A stretch of 64,000 nt of DNA from Prosapia bicincta (GCA_036971475.1 JBAIZL010000425.1:3128501-3192500), one strand, 5' to 3'. Numbered from the stretch's first letter, positions 47,966 to 62,155 are shown. Notes: generated by a model from the letters alone, not told the origin. Translations and numbers: made by a program.

Positions 47966-49359
47966 CCCTCTTTTGAATCGATATGCATTTTTTTAAAATT
48001 ATTTTCTTTCGATACAGATGTCTATAGCATCAGACGATAGTTTTAAGTAGAATAAAATATTAAATAATACAAATATGTCTTATTTAAATGATTGTAGATA
48101 TCATTTGGTAATAAATTACAACAAAATAAAGTGGGAAACAAATTTTTAAAACATTGCAGTGTATTTTAATTAAACTCAATTTTATAAAATAAGAGATGAG
48201 TCGAAACATACTTTTAGCACTATGAAAATGTAGCCAATATAACTCTAAACTCTGGATTATCATTTAAACATATTTATGTTAAACTAATACCTTTGGTATA
48301 ATATTACCTTTTATAAACGTTATTAATTATTCGTTCTCTTTAAATATAATTAAACTTTTGTTTTATTTCAGTAGTTTATACGAGTATAAATTCAACAGTT
48401 TTACTTGCATTACGCCAATCTACATGACTATTACGTGAAGAGTGCCTCTGTCTATGAAATGCCATAATCATCCTGTATTAAAAATGTCAGTGGTTTTTAT
48501 GCTATTTTTCTGGCCCATTTCCCTTTGTTATCCTTCCTCCTACAAGATGATGTATCATGTAGACATTTCTTTACCATGTCTACCTGTATGACTACTCCAG
48601 ATGCACAACCCTCGACACGTGATGCCACTTGACCTTTATGCCCTAACCTTAGTACAACCTAGAATCACAAACTTTTTTATTGTTCGTACGCTATACTTGC
48701 TACACTTTAAATACTTCATCTCATTAAATTCACAAGAATGTCTACAAAGAGTTTGTTTTAATAAATATACGGTTTTAATAAATTCTATTATAAATTTAGG
48801 TAAAGTTTATTTTCTTCATGTGGTTTCTTTTTAAAGGAAGGAAGTCAATACTGTAGGGGAAAATAACTCCACCATTTAGGGAATTCATGTGTTATCTGTT
48901 ATCGATCCTATATACACCTATAGTCAATAAATACAAAAGTGAAATTTCTAGAAAATAAAAAGTAGACTATTTTATAGTTAATCACGACTTTTTACACAAC
49001 ATTATAAATATTAATTTACAGACTACACATTTTAATAGGGTGACCTGTATAAATATTTGTCGTAAATTGCCTAGTGAGAAAAATAAATGTATTTTTTAAA
49101 AGTTTGAGGTATATTAAATTTCCTTTCTATAGTTTACAATATTAAGTATTAAGGTGTAAAAAAAGATAATTAGAAACATTTATTTACATGCCCGTATACT
49201 TCAAAGATTCCCAATAGGTGATGGTGACTCTTTCGGGGGAAGCGATTCACTAGCAACTTATACCATAACTAACATCTTCGAATTGATAATGGGCATATTT
49301 CTGAAACGGTCGATATCATCGAGACAGGTAGAAAAGTGTTACTATAGGAATGTGTTGAC

Positions 49360-49360
<1 letters not shown>
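47966..49360. other. AT-rich DNA, nothing recognised
   Basis: No gene or repeat relationship recognised. Confidence 0.4.

Positions 49361-49458
<98 letters not shown>
49361..49458. repeat. (TA)n/(GA)n microsatellite
   Basis: About 78 bp of TA followed by a GA run. Confidence 0.95.
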
Positions 49459-50006
49459 TTGAAGTTCATAAGGGAAAACTAGTAAATCCAGTTGAAATTG
49501 TTACCAAATAGTATTCAATTTTTAATTTTCATCCTTTTCATTATCGCTTGATTGAATTAGATGACATGTTTGATATTGATATTTGAGGGATGCTCCCGAT
49601 TTACAGATGAAAATTAAAAAGGAAAGATGAGCCGAAAGTAGCTTTGTGGAGTATTAACGGTCAGAATACACCAATTCAATGTTCGAATAAAAAATCAATG
49701 GGCAGTGTTTTAGGTTGTTTGAACAAATCGGCCCGACGTGACATCTCTTGGAATAGTGCCACTGACAGGCCGACAGCGTCGAAAAGTCTTTAGTGTACTG
49801 TTTTTGTAATATTTGTATTTTAGCAATTATATTCAAATTTTCATGTTTTATAAATGTTTCATTATATTAAAATATTTTTTTTTTGTATTTTATAAATTAT
49901 TGCAATTTGGAATGCGTATCTCTTTATTATTTTTTAATGAACCTTATTCTTGTTTAGGTATCTTACTATTTATTAGGAGTATACTGTGGTTGAATTTAAT
50001 AATAAA
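49459..50006. other. AT-rich DNA, nothing recognised
   Basis: No gene recognised. Confidence 0.4.
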
Positions 50007-50069
50007 TACATAAAAACCTCTTAATTAAGAGGTTACATAAAAACCTCTTAATTAAGAGGTTTTTATGTA
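50007..50069. repeat. Perfect 36-bp palindrome with a truncated tandem copy
   Basis: 50034-50069 is its own reverse complement: TACATAAAAACCTC, the PacI-like centre TTAATTAA, GAGGTTTTTATGTA. The preceding 50007-50034 repeats its first 28 bp directly with a 27-bp period. The arms carry T/A runs outside a GC-richer stem, so it could fold into a strong hairpin or cruciform. Confidence 0.9.
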
Positions 50070-50639
50070 TTTTTTTTAAAAATATCTTCTAGAATATTTC
50101 GAACGAAACATATTTTCAATATAATAATGTTGACTATAACTCCAGTAAATACGGTATTAAAGTATAAAGACGAAATATATGCATGGAAACGGGCTTCTTT
50201 CTGGTGCCGGATCTGACAATACAGATTATTATCCGCCAGACATAATAGATATGCAGCTCAGTCTGTAGCTGATGTGATGTTGAAGCAATTTAACATCGTA
50301 CAGATTGAATATCTGTTATCGCCTGAGGAAGAATTGAATCGAGCACAGCAACGTCTCCACTCTTAGTTCATTTTCTTCATCGCAAATAGAATAGTCTGAG
50401 AATGTATGATCGTTACTGAATCGGATATTGAAACGCTTCAACATTTGTCTTGCGGGTTAGAGAATAAGTAGGCATTGTGAAAAACTAACAAGAAGAAAAT
50501 GTTTAATTATGAATGCAGTGTAAATACAATTATAAAAAGAAATATTTTAAACATTGTTTACTGAAAGAAGGAAATTAATATTATTACCGTAGATTTAAGG
50601 GTGATAAATAATCCTTTACAATTAAATAATAACTTGGTT
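50070..50639. other. Unassigned, partly GC-richer DNA
   Basis: 50180-50460 is less AT-rich and may be a decayed gene or element, but I recognise no domain on either strand. Confidence 0.3.
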
Positions 50640-50800
50640 GATGCGTGAGTCAAATAAATCTGATTTATTAAAAATTTGATAACGTTTCGACGACTAAATT
50701 GTCTATTATACTTGTAGGCCTAAAAATTAGGACGAAAATTTAGCCGACGAAACGTTGCCAAATTATTAATAATTAAGGTTTCTTTTACTCACGCTTGAAC
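50640..50800. repeat. Inverted repeat with GTCGAAACG-type motifs (third hammerhead-like family)
   Basis: The left arm (GTGAGTCAAATAAATCTGAT to TTTCGACGACTAAATT, about 50645-50708) is an imperfect reverse complement of the right arm (AATTTAGCCGACGAAACG to TTTCTTTTACTCACGC, about 50727-50795). The inner ends show GACGA ... CGACGAAACG, a decayed CUGANGA/GAAA arrangement. Confidence 0.55.
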
Positions 50801-52254
50801 CGAATTTTTATTCAACAACGATTTGTGAGTGTACACCTCATTACTCCTTTACAATGTTTAGATTTTAAAATTTTAAAACTAAATAATATATCTCGATATA
50901 GGCGAAATTTATGAAGGAGATGGGAATTACTGGAGGATTTGAGACAAAAGTTTAAAAATACGAGAAATGAGAAAAAACTTGTATTAATGGATTTAGAATA
51001 AATTTATTGTAATATTTAGCCAGTATGACTAATTACGCATAGGAAAGGTAGGTGTGAATTGTGATAGCCAGAAGGAAAAGACAGGGTCGTGAAGGCCCTA
51101 TTAGGGGCTATGTGTAGAGGATCACATTCATGGGATCGGGATCCTGAAGTAGAATTACTAACGAGGTCATAAAGAAGTATCCACACGTTAATCTTTGCAC
51201 GAAGAAGAATAAGGGGAGGTAGTTGGAATTAGCTAGGACTAAGGATTGGCGATAATGATCCCACCGTATAGGGGTTAGATTAAGAGTACCAGTTGATCAT
51301 AGGGTTAGCTGCAATTGATCTGCTTTCGTTCGGTGAGGAATGAAAGCGCCTAATCATTAGATAGTGAATATTTAAACCGCGAGGCAGTATAGACTATTTC
51401 TTGAAAATGAATGAAATTTATTTGATATAAATAAAACTATACATTAATACCTTTCATAAAACGTTCCTTTAAAATTTAATTTTGTACACAAAAATGATAT
51501 CTAAATAAATAAATTTAATGAAATATACCTCAATGTAAATGAATTTAGACTACTTTTTTTTATTAGTAGTTTGAATTTTAAGATGAACACGGTTTTTAGT
51601 ATTTTTATGTTTAATCTTAATTTACTATAAATCATGAATTTTATATAAATATGAATCAGTCGTATTACTGTATATATTCCTGTATTGAAAACAAGGAGCA
51701 AATCTTAAAGTACGTAAATTCAATATTATTTGACTTTAAAAGAAGGAAAAAGTAAAAAAAAATCAAGGTATAAATATAAAATTCATTCGGTTTACAAAAG
51801 GTTATACTGAAGTTAACATACAACTACAGGTTTTATGTATAAATTAACTCACATTAAATCACAATATATATCAGTATTATTATGTTAAATAAGTTGTAAT
51901 CGAAATATGGCCATGATAGTCTCTGATTTCCTTTAAGGGTTATCGTTAAGGTCATCCTAGAACTCCCACGTTTTAAAAATAAGCGAACAATAGAATGACA
52001 TTATTAAAACTAATTTCGAGGAGAAATTCCAATTTTGTAAAATTTGTTTAACCAGCAATATTTATATCTAAAAGCGTCACTCATAGCGCTAAAATATATA
52101 ATTCAAATAAATCTATTGCATTGAATATACCTGTTGTTGGAAACTAATTTATCTTATAATATAATTGAATACGATAAACAATCTATGTGATAGGTTATGT
52201 TATAAAACAGCTGTTTTGGTAAGTGACTTATGTTTTTATCGTACAATTTCAAGT
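50801..52254. other. Unassigned DNA with a GC-richer patch
   Basis: 51040-51390 is clearly less AT-rich than its surroundings but shows no sustained reading frame or recognised motif; the rest is AT-rich. Confidence 0.35.
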
Positions 52255-52454
52255 TAAAATAGGTACAATTACATATTATTAATACTAAGTAATAAATAAT
52301 TTATATTTCTGTAAATCCTACAACAAATAATTCACATTAATAGTAATGAGAGTATCTACACTAATTTATGAAATATACCACTAAATTAGAGGTAAAGTAT
52401 TTATTCATTGTCAGAAAATGCTCTTAAACGTAGTTAAATGTTATATAAATGTTC

Positions 52455-52459
<5 letters not shown>
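52255..52459 (+). repeat. ~205-bp dispersed repeat, copy 1, ending in (CA)n
   Basis: Closely similar and collinear with 53797-54000, from AATAGGTACAATTACATA to AAATGTTATATAAATGTTCA, and running straight into a CA tract in both cases. Confidence 0.9.
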
Positions 52460-52800
<341 letters not shown>

Positions 52801-52805
52801 AATCA

Positions 52806-53796
52806 CTATGTGATTCAAGGTGAAGAGTTAATTTAACGGTTACGGCCTATAAAGCATATGGGAGGGATTAGCAGGCGTGAATAATAGATATGACTTCGAG
52901 ATAGAATTAGGGTAATAAAACCCTATGTTCCGTTGTGAAGGGATCGTAGCATCACGTGTGGTCGCAGCTGAATTAACCCTAATGTATCGCATGGCTTATT
53001 CAATCCGATAAACCGTTATTGCTTAATGTAAACAAAGCTAAATATTCTGATATCGCCATAACCTCAATAATAGTTAATAATAGTAGCTCCAGGCTCATAC
53101 GAAATCATAATCCATCATCCTAATCACATTCGTTACTTGGTGTAATAAATAATAATAGTAAATGTAGCTACATATAAAAGAAGTGATTTTAAATACAAAA
53201 GCCTTAAATAACATAAATCCCTCTCTCCCTTACCTTTAATATAAATTTGCTAAATAAAAAAGGCATACAAGAATGTCATATGTTCTATGTTATGCCCGAG
53301 AGAAATCTATTTTTAATGGACAATATTTGACATCCTGAGTTCACAAATAAAATTCTAACGCAAATATTGACACCCAACCAAACGAGAACTTTTATTTGAA
53401 AGAGGGTTACACAATATTAATGTTGTAGTTTATCAAATATAAATTATTTAGCGGTTTGCGGATACATATATAGAATAAAATACATTATGAAAGGTCTATG
53501 TAATATTAGGAGTACGTTTAACATAATAAAAAGGACTAGTACAGTATAGTTAAAATTAGAAAGATATTTTGCCAGCCGAACCGAGAAGTAGTATCGCTTT
53601 TTGAACCAGAGATTTATAGTTTCTATAACTGTACTAAATAGTGCCAAATTCATATGACCGTTCCTCTGTCTGTCATATTTTTAGATACGTTTTTAATTTT
53701 AATTCCGCAACATTAAATCATCAGTCCCATTGAAAAAAGTGGAGGATGTGGTAATTTTACTAGGTTATGTACCTTTTTTAATGAATTATCTGTATT
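52806..53796. other. Unassigned DNA
   Basis: 52830-53030 is less AT-rich, with TTAGGGTAATAAAACCCTA near 52906-52925 as a small inverted repeat. No gene recognised. Confidence 0.35.
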
Positions 53797-54859
<1,063 letters not shown>

Positions 54860-54932
54860 CACACACACACACACACACACAGACACACACACACACAACA
54901 CACACACACATACACACACACACACGCACACA
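54860..54932. repeat. (CA)n microsatellite
   Basis: CA tract following a GACAGACAGACA run. Confidence 0.95.
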
Positions 54933-54949
54933 TATATATATATATGTAA

Positions 54950-55043
54950 AGAACTAAGTCAATATACAAATACAAGAATTATAATTGAATTTATATACAT
55001 ATTGAAATAAACATATTGCGATATATATATATATATATATATA
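54950..55043 (+). repeat. PLE terminal-repeat fragment between TA tracts
   Basis: GAACTAAGTC, then CAAATACAAGAATTATAATT, matches the left arm of the palindrome at 10784-11023. ATATTGAAATAAACATATTGCG is similar to sequence just outside it (10757-10770, complement). Short TA tracts flank both ends (54934-54945 and 55022-55043). Confidence 0.7.
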
Positions 55044-55880
55044 GACATATATTTAAAAAAAACCTTAAGACAATATAAAATTATAAATTGTGTAAAATAC
55101 ATTGAAATACTAAGACTCCAGATAAAGTGTATTAATTATCTGTGTTGAGTACCGGATGTAGCCTATGTGATTTCCTGTTAATTATACTCGACAAAAAATA
55201 TGTATTTTTGTACCATTGTTTATCTTATATCCTGAATTTTGTTTACAGTTTACGGTCCAATAAAAGCTTTTATGTTACTATCCAAATGATATTTTCAGAC
55301 ACCAAGCAAAGTTACTGTTTCTAAAATAAAACTTTTAGCAATAACGCAGTCTTTTGTCTTAAAGCCTAAACTCCAAAGTAATTTCTTCTTGTTTCCAAAG
55401 TTTTTATTTATAGTCCTGATTGTAATAGGAATGATATATTGAAATCACATTGTTTGTTTAGTTTCATTGTAAAGAACAATCATATGACGAAACCCGATGT
55501 CCCTGTGAATGTGACCTAATAATCGCTTATAATTAGCTCGTGTTAATAAAGATACCGCAGAGTAATTTTCTAGCTTAAAATGTGAACTTATTTTTCTATT
55601 CCATCACAGCTCTATACTTAGTTATATGCATACTGCGCCAAATGTACACGACCCGTCATTCATAGGTAGCTACTCCCTAGATACATTTTGTGTACTAAAA
55701 ATCTTCAAAACTATTTGATTTTTTGCTGCACAATGAATTACCTATTCCTTCCGTTCCCTCTTCAATAGGACCATACGCTAGTCCTTCCCCTCTCTCACGT
55801 TTATCTGATTCATCACTGATATCCTAGGTATCATAAGAGATACGAGATGGTAGTGCTCGTAATGGAGCAGACGACTCATA
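55044..55880. other. AT-rich DNA, nothing recognised
   Basis: No gene recognised. Confidence 0.4.
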
Positions 55881-56130
55881 TTGAAAGGTAGTTTTGTATT
55901 TGAGTTGAGGAACTGCTCTTGAGTAGAAGAACTGTCGTTGAGTTGACGAATTGTCATTAAGTGGAAGAATTACTATTGAGTGAAATACTTTTCCTTGAGT
56001 TGAGGAACTGCTTTTGAGTAGAAAAATAGTCCTTGATTGGAGAAATTGCTCTTAAGTGGAATATCTAAGCCTCCTATTGAGGGAAAGATGCACTCTTGAT
56101 AAAATAACTATGACTGAGCAGAATTACTCT
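55881..56130. repeat. 19-bp minisatellite
   Basis: About nine clear 19-bp units from 55900 to 56070 with consensus near TTGAGTTGAGGAACTGCTC, flanked by more diverged units to about 56130. Confidence 0.88.
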
Positions 56131-56808
56131 AATAATCAGTATTTAACCAGCTTCACTACAATAGCGGTTGCATAGTAGAACGTTAAGGCATTTCGTTGCT
56201 TTAAGAAAACAACACTGCTCCGGCACTGGTATCCTCTTGTGCTGAGCTGAAAGTTCAATACATTCGAATGCCTAAATCAATAGAGATTCCTTTGGGACTT
56301 CCACTATTTTAAGATTACGCACTATATATCTGCTTGATTCCTCATAACGTTTTACACAATAATATCTGCCCTTTGCTGTTAAATACAACTCTTACGATAA
56401 GTCATTAGTCGTAAGCAATTTTGTGTTCTAGTTGAAAGTAACTAGTCTCATGTCACTTTAAATTAATTCTTTAAGCTGACTTGTTAGTTTTTGGTTTGTC
56501 GCATATAAGTTAGTTTTATGTAACTACAATTAAATCGTTGCAAGCAAGTACTTATAATTTTTGGGCTAAATGTATACAATGTAATGTTTTTAGACAGTAA
56601 ACTAGAACTAAGTCAAACAAAAATAACTTGTCACTTTGCAAATCCTCTCTCTCAAATACTAGAAAACAAAAAAAGACCGTTTCTTGCTGAAAATTGTAAA
56701 TACAGACTCTCCAAAACCCTTGAGGCTCCCAAAGTTCTTTACATCGCTGACTAAATGAGTTAGTGACAGATAGAAAATGGTTCATTTTTTTATAAATTTT
56801 CTTATGTA

Positions 56809-56812
<4 letters not shown>
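56131..56812. other. AT-rich DNA, nothing recognised
   Basis: No gene recognised; open frames are not domain-like. Confidence 0.4.

Positions 56813-56900
<88 letters not shown>
56813..56900. repeat. (TA)n microsatellite
   Basis: Long pure TA tract. Confidence 0.95.
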
Positions 56901-56901
<1 letters not shown>

Positions 56902-57349
56902 AAAAGAAAAGAATAGTGCACATTTCTTTAAGGGTTGTTAGTTCAGATCTAGTCTAGTTCTTAGTTAGGGGTACAGTGGCTGCCTACTGCATCAATAGAC
57001 CAAGAGCTAAGATGAATTTTAAGATGTTGCCATTCCAAGTCATAAAGCATTTAAAAATTTGTATATAATTGTATTTGTTTTCTTAAACACCTGATGGTAG
57101 AATAGTGTGAGAACCCTCCGTACTATCGTTTCAATGTTTCCCCACCAGAATGTGCAGTTACCTCCATTATCAAGAAATGGCGCTTGGATTAGTGATGAAA
57201 ACATCAATATACGAATAGTTCTTTTAACAGATTTGAATTTTTTAAACTGTAATAAGTGATATCAGCACCATGAGTTTAGATAGGTAAAAATAAGAGGTAA
57301 ATGGAGACATGGTGTAAGGCGACTAAGGAATGATCACCGGAAAAAGATT
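56901..57349. other. Unassigned DNA
   Basis: No gene recognised; leads into a tandem tRNA-like repeat. Confidence 0.35.
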
Positions 57350-57840
57350 TGTATACAAGGAACGTCCAATCTTTAACCGTCTTATAGTCTCTTAATCTGT
57401 GTGAAATGAAGACAGCGGAAGTAATTAGAGATTGTTTGGAAAGAGTGATAAGAGCGGAAAGGTAAGGTGGCGAAGGAGCGTGAGGTGAGTCGAAATATGA
57501 GTCCTATGCAAGGGCAAAACTGCCTTTAACAGTTTTATATCCTTTTAATATGTGTGAAATAAGGCGGAAGCAAATACAGGTTGTTTGGAAAGAATGGTAA
57601 GAGAGGAAAGGTAAGGATGGTGTATAGTGACAAAGGAATAGGAGCTCAGTCGATATTCGAGTCCCATCCTAGGGAAAACTTGCCTTACCCCGTCATATAT
57701 TCTTGTAATATGTGTAGCACAAGGTCAGTAAAAGCAATTAGAGGTAGTCTGAAAAGATTGATAAGTGAAGAAAGGTAATCATGGTGTATGGTGGCCCAGG
57801 AGTGTGAGCTCAGTCGATGTTCGAGTCCCAACTCAAGGAC
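57350..57840 (+). repeat. Tandem ~155-bp repeat with tRNA-like A/B boxes
   Basis: Three units, marked by TGTGTGAAAT at 57398, TGTGTGAAAT at 57551 and TGTGTAGCAC at 57711. Each contains a GTTTGGAAAGA..GATAAGAG-type block and ends in a tRNA-like segment. The best is TGGCCCAGGAGTG (57792-57804, A-box-like), then GTTCGAGTCCC (57819-57829, B-box match); the middle unit has ATTCGAGTCCC at 57655-57665. It looks like a tandemly arranged tRNA-derived SINE-like unit. Confidence 0.7.
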
Positions 57841-57849
57841 TGATATATC

Positions 57850-59049
57850 TCAGATGGTCTTGAAATTATATAGGCAAAGAAGGATGCTAGTGGGGCCAGC
57901 TAAAAGTATTGAATTTTTCTAAAATAGGCTTTTAATGTAATGTATAGTGTATGTTGGCCAAAGAATACAGGTGTAGCGAAAATCTGAATTCAAATAAGAA
58001 ACCTATTTATAATTATTTTAACGGTTTTATACTGTTGAAAGTGATAGAGGTACGAAAAAGTAAAATAAAATTATCAATTGTACTTTTTTTGTTAATGTGC
58101 CTGCAATGTTTTTCCTCAGTGTCTATGATTAAATATTCTAATAATTTAAATACGATGTATGACTATTTAAGTTTGTATTTTGTAAACACTAAACAAAAGA
58201 ACATATGAAACGAAAGTACAAATGAAAAACAAATCGATACTGGAGAATATACAACATAAATAAATTTTTGTAAGTAATCTATAACACTTAATAATACGAA
58301 GGGGAAACGCTCTTTTTTTGTGTAGTGACTTTCAAATTCCTCATAATGTTGAGACATTTCTGTATATATCAATGATTTTAAGTTTGTAAAGTTTCTAAAG
58401 AGTAACAGAATTTACATCCCTTATAAATTCTAGTATTTGATTTAAAATTGGGAAATTTTTAAAAAAAGTAAATGGAACTGTTTAATACAGTAAATATTTT
58501 ATTTTTAAACCACAAGTATTGCAAATGCTTGCCATCGAAAATATCACGCTGTACAATAATGGGTAAATCAAGTGATCTAGGGTAAACAATCCATATTAGC
58601 AACTGTTTAATTTAAAACCCAAATTACAGGATTATTTCCACTATAAAACCCAAACTACCTGCAGTGTTGTAAGAGGTAAAAACCACATGCGAATCAAATG
58701 AAATATATTTTTCTGTTCATACATTTTTTTAAAACACTTTGTTGTTTCACAAATAACTCATTTCAAATAGTAAATTATTCAACATGTAAAATAATATTAA
58801 AACAAAAACGAACTCCAACTCAAGATTTTACAATTTACTTTTCAAACACGTTTTAATCATAGTGACATAATCACAGTGTATGAATAGCTACACAAATCCT
58901 TAAGATTCATTCTAAACTAAAATTATTGTTGGTATGTTGGTGTTATTTATTTTTAAGTTTGATTACCAAAACTAGGTGTAACGTTTTTTGGTATATAAAT
59001 TAATTTTGTACGAATTGAGAATTTTGCGAGGAGATGATATTGTAGGCCT
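57850..59049. other. AT-rich DNA, nothing recognised
   Basis: No gene recognised. Confidence 0.4.
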
Positions 59050-59620
59050 ACACGTGATACGATGGTATTGTAAACGTGATGCGATGATATTCTAAGCGTG
59101 GTGTAATGATATTGTACACGTGATGTGATGATATTGTACAAATTATATAATGATATTGTATACGTGATGCGATAATATTGTAAACGTAATGCGATGGTAT
59201 CGTACGGGTGATATGATGATATTGTACACGTGATATGATGATATTGTAAACGTAATGCGATGATACTGTGAACGTGATACGATGATATTGTAAACGTGAT
59301 GTGATGATATTCTAAGCGAGGTGTAATGATATTGTACACGTGATGTGATGACATTGTACACATTATATAATGATATTGTATACGTGACGCGATGATAATG
59401 TAAACATAATGCGATGGTATCGTACGCGTGATATGATGATATTGTACGAATGATGTGATGATATTGTACACATGATGCGATCATACTGTATACGTGATGC
59501 GATGATATTGCACACGCAATGCGATAATACTCTACGCGTGACGAGAAGATATTTTACACATTATGTTATGGTATTGTGTACGTGATGCGACATTTTACAC
59601 GTCGCGATGATATGGTTAAA
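59050..59620. repeat. 22-bp minisatellite with 220-bp higher-order period
   Basis: About 25 tandem 22-bp units with consensus near GTGATGCGATGATATTGTAC plus AC. Units starting at 59076 recur in the same order at 59296, a ten-unit (220-bp) period. Variants such as the ATTATATAATG unit and the TTCTAAGC ending occupy equivalent places. Long minus-strand frames across it, up to 172 codons, are repeat translations. Confidence 0.93.
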
Positions 59621-60529
59621 GTGATCGTGTATATACTCCACCAACTGCTTTAAGCATCTAATTTAATTATTTTTGTATCCACCAATTGTCTTACAAAATT
59701 AGACACAGTCAAATATCTGAATTTTTTAAATAACAATTATTAAATACTATTATTACAAATTTGACAACCACAAGATTAAGTACAGGCGTGCTCTCATTTA
59801 TATGTTACGCAATTATGGAAACCATTGTCTACTTTGTGTTGAAATACAATTACTAAAAGCTTTGAAATAAGATACTCGAAAGTAATGTCGCTGGCCGGAC
59901 ACTTACCTGCAGAAAAATTACAAAATGTCCTCAATGATATCGAAGAGCTTATTTTACTCATTTACTGAGATCGAATTTAAGCATCATAAAACGTTATGAA
60001 AGACTTGTAGTTTTCTTGTCGGAAACAGTGTATTATCAAACAGTATCGAGTAAGTTCCCCGCTTAGTTTAAACATTCTTATTTATATGAAACAATAAGAT
60101 TGTATAAGACGTTTTACATTGTTGTATAGACGTCATCCTCAGATAGTATATTGCCAGTGGTATAGCGCCCAGTGTTCATTAATTCTGCCTCATAGAATGC
60201 CTGACATTGAGTAGAAGAAACGATTGAGTCGAGAATTTAATTCTATATTTGTTTTATAACTTTTATTTGACTGCAAATGGGTATGAAAGATGGCATTATA
60301 GTTGTTATTTATAACATTATACCTGAATTTTAATTACTTCTTGAAAAGCACGATTACTCTTATTTGAAGGAATTGTGACATGCTACCCGAAACATAACTG
60401 GAAGTAGGAATTAGTGGTTGGAATTGTGTTTAAGTTAGTGGGATAAAAAGAGCGATTTTCCAATAACTTACCATTATGAAAATTATTTTCAAGTGAAAAT
60501 ATTTTTTGGCACTTGAACCACACAAAACT
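59621..60529. other. AT-rich DNA
   Basis: No gene recognised. GACGTC ... ACGTC with CTGAGGA on the minus strand at 60105-60140 recalls a hammerhead stem but lacks a following GAAA. Confidence 0.35.
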
Positions 60530-61110
60530 ATGTCACAGGAAAGTAGAAATATGATCAGCTAATACAGTTCGTAGAATAATAGAAATATGGTTAATCACAG
60601 GAAAACAGAAATACGATAATTCGAGACATTTCTAAAGTAGAAACTCTTTAACCATAACAGAGACCTGGAATTTAGAGTAAAATAAGTGACAACAGATAAC
60701 AGAGAAGTAGACCTTAGCCATACCAGATACCTGGAATGTAAAAATACAATCAGCGACAACAAGTAGCAGGATAGTAGAAATATGATCTTAGGACGTAGTA
60801 GATCACAGTAGTAAAATAGTAAAACAAATAACAGACAACAGGAAACTAGAAATACGATCAGCCAAACCGGCAGCAGGGAAGTAAAAATAGTATTAAACTC
60901 AACTAATAACAAGGAAGTAGAAATACATCTGTCGTAAAGCAGCTGGAATGTAAAAATACGATACATAAATACATATAGGCCTGACAGAAACATACGAATT
61001 AAATCAAATATAAAAATACAATAAAGCTAAATAGGTAAAAAGAAATTAGAATAGAATCACCCTTAAGCGATTCCCTTAGAGGTAGCGGGAAAATAGAAAG
61101 CGATCAGCTA
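60530..61110. repeat. Highly degenerate tandem repeat, ~35-45 bp period
   Basis: Variants of AACAGGAAAGTAGAAATACG followed by ATCAGC recur through the region (for example near 60536, 60596, 60770 and 60838-60860) with many indels. A 132-codon minus-strand frame through it looks membrane-like only because the repeat is purine-rich. Confidence 0.6.
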
Positions 61111-62094
61111 CAACATATAACAGGGAATAGTGATAAAAGATACGGGAGAAACGTAGACATATAAAGATGATTTAAAAGTTTTGTTTATTATAAATAACAA
61201 TTCTTGGTAAAAGTGAGATTTAGAAAAGAGTTTTAGAGTCGTCTGTCTTTTGAAAAAAAAGAGTAATGGTGTTTGGTTTACACAACTTATTGCAATAAAT
61301 ATATAAGCATAAATATACAAAAAACCTTCATTAGTGAGCTAATAAAGTAATAACTTATTCCTAGCTTTGACAAAGCTTAAATAAGAAAACACACTAAAAA
61401 GATGTAAAACCTATATCAAATGGTTTCATTTTTACTACAAAATGTTTATAAGTCGAGATAATTTAAGTAGGTTAGGGTCCTAAAAACGTGAGAAGGGTAA
61501 AATTTAAGCTACTAAAGTGTAACAAAGACTTATATATTCGTTAAACTTAGAGACTGTAAAAGTCTAAGCATTTAGACATTATATGTGGATGGAGCCATGA
61601 AATAAGACAAGGGGAGCACTGTTTATCACATTTGCGTAAATGAACTAGAAACTAAAATAGCTAACAATTACGTAAATTATATTTTCGTATATTATTGTTC
61701 TAGAAAGTTCCTTTATTTTGCTTTACAAAAGAAAACTTTCTTTTAATTGGCAAAGGAAACGGTTATATCTCCAAGATACAGTTTCTCAATGTTTTCTTTG
61801 TTCCTCTATAGCAATTCCAGGTTGCCTTTATTTTCTAAGAATAATAGAACGCCTAAATTTAAACCATTCTTTCGGTGTCGGTTTCATTCACTAATAACTC
61901 ATTTCTAAAAGAAACAAATAGCTCTAATTTAAATAAAGTAATTTACAATTTTTCTAAAAAAACCCACAAAACGATTATGCAATATTTTATTTAACGTTTC
62001 TCATAAACTTTATAAGATCGAATAACAATTTTTTTGACATACAAATTTACTTATGTTAAAAGTTAAGATAAACTATATATGATAAGAAACTTGA

Positions 62095-62096
<2 letters not shown>
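61111..62096. other. AT-rich DNA, nothing recognised
   Basis: No gene recognised. Confidence 0.4.

Positions 62097-62148
<52 letters not shown>
62097..62148. repeat. (TA)n microsatellite
   Basis: Pure TA tract of about 50 bp. Confidence 0.95.

Positions 62149-62155
<7 letters not shown>

Noticed and set aside
58953..59484. Long minus-strand frames (172 and 113 codons) rich in Tyr, His and Ile
   Set aside because: They are direct translations of the 22-bp minisatellite, open in more than one frame and without any domain.
60105..60140. CTGAGGA with GACGT/ACGTC stem on the minus strand
   Set aside because: No GAAA follows the stem, so the core is incomplete.
60595..60993. 132-codon hydrophobic minus-strand frame resembling a multi-pass membrane protein
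   Set aside because: It lies in a degenerate purine-rich tandem repeat, whose complement encodes Leu, Phe, Ser and Tyr by composition; no conserved features.
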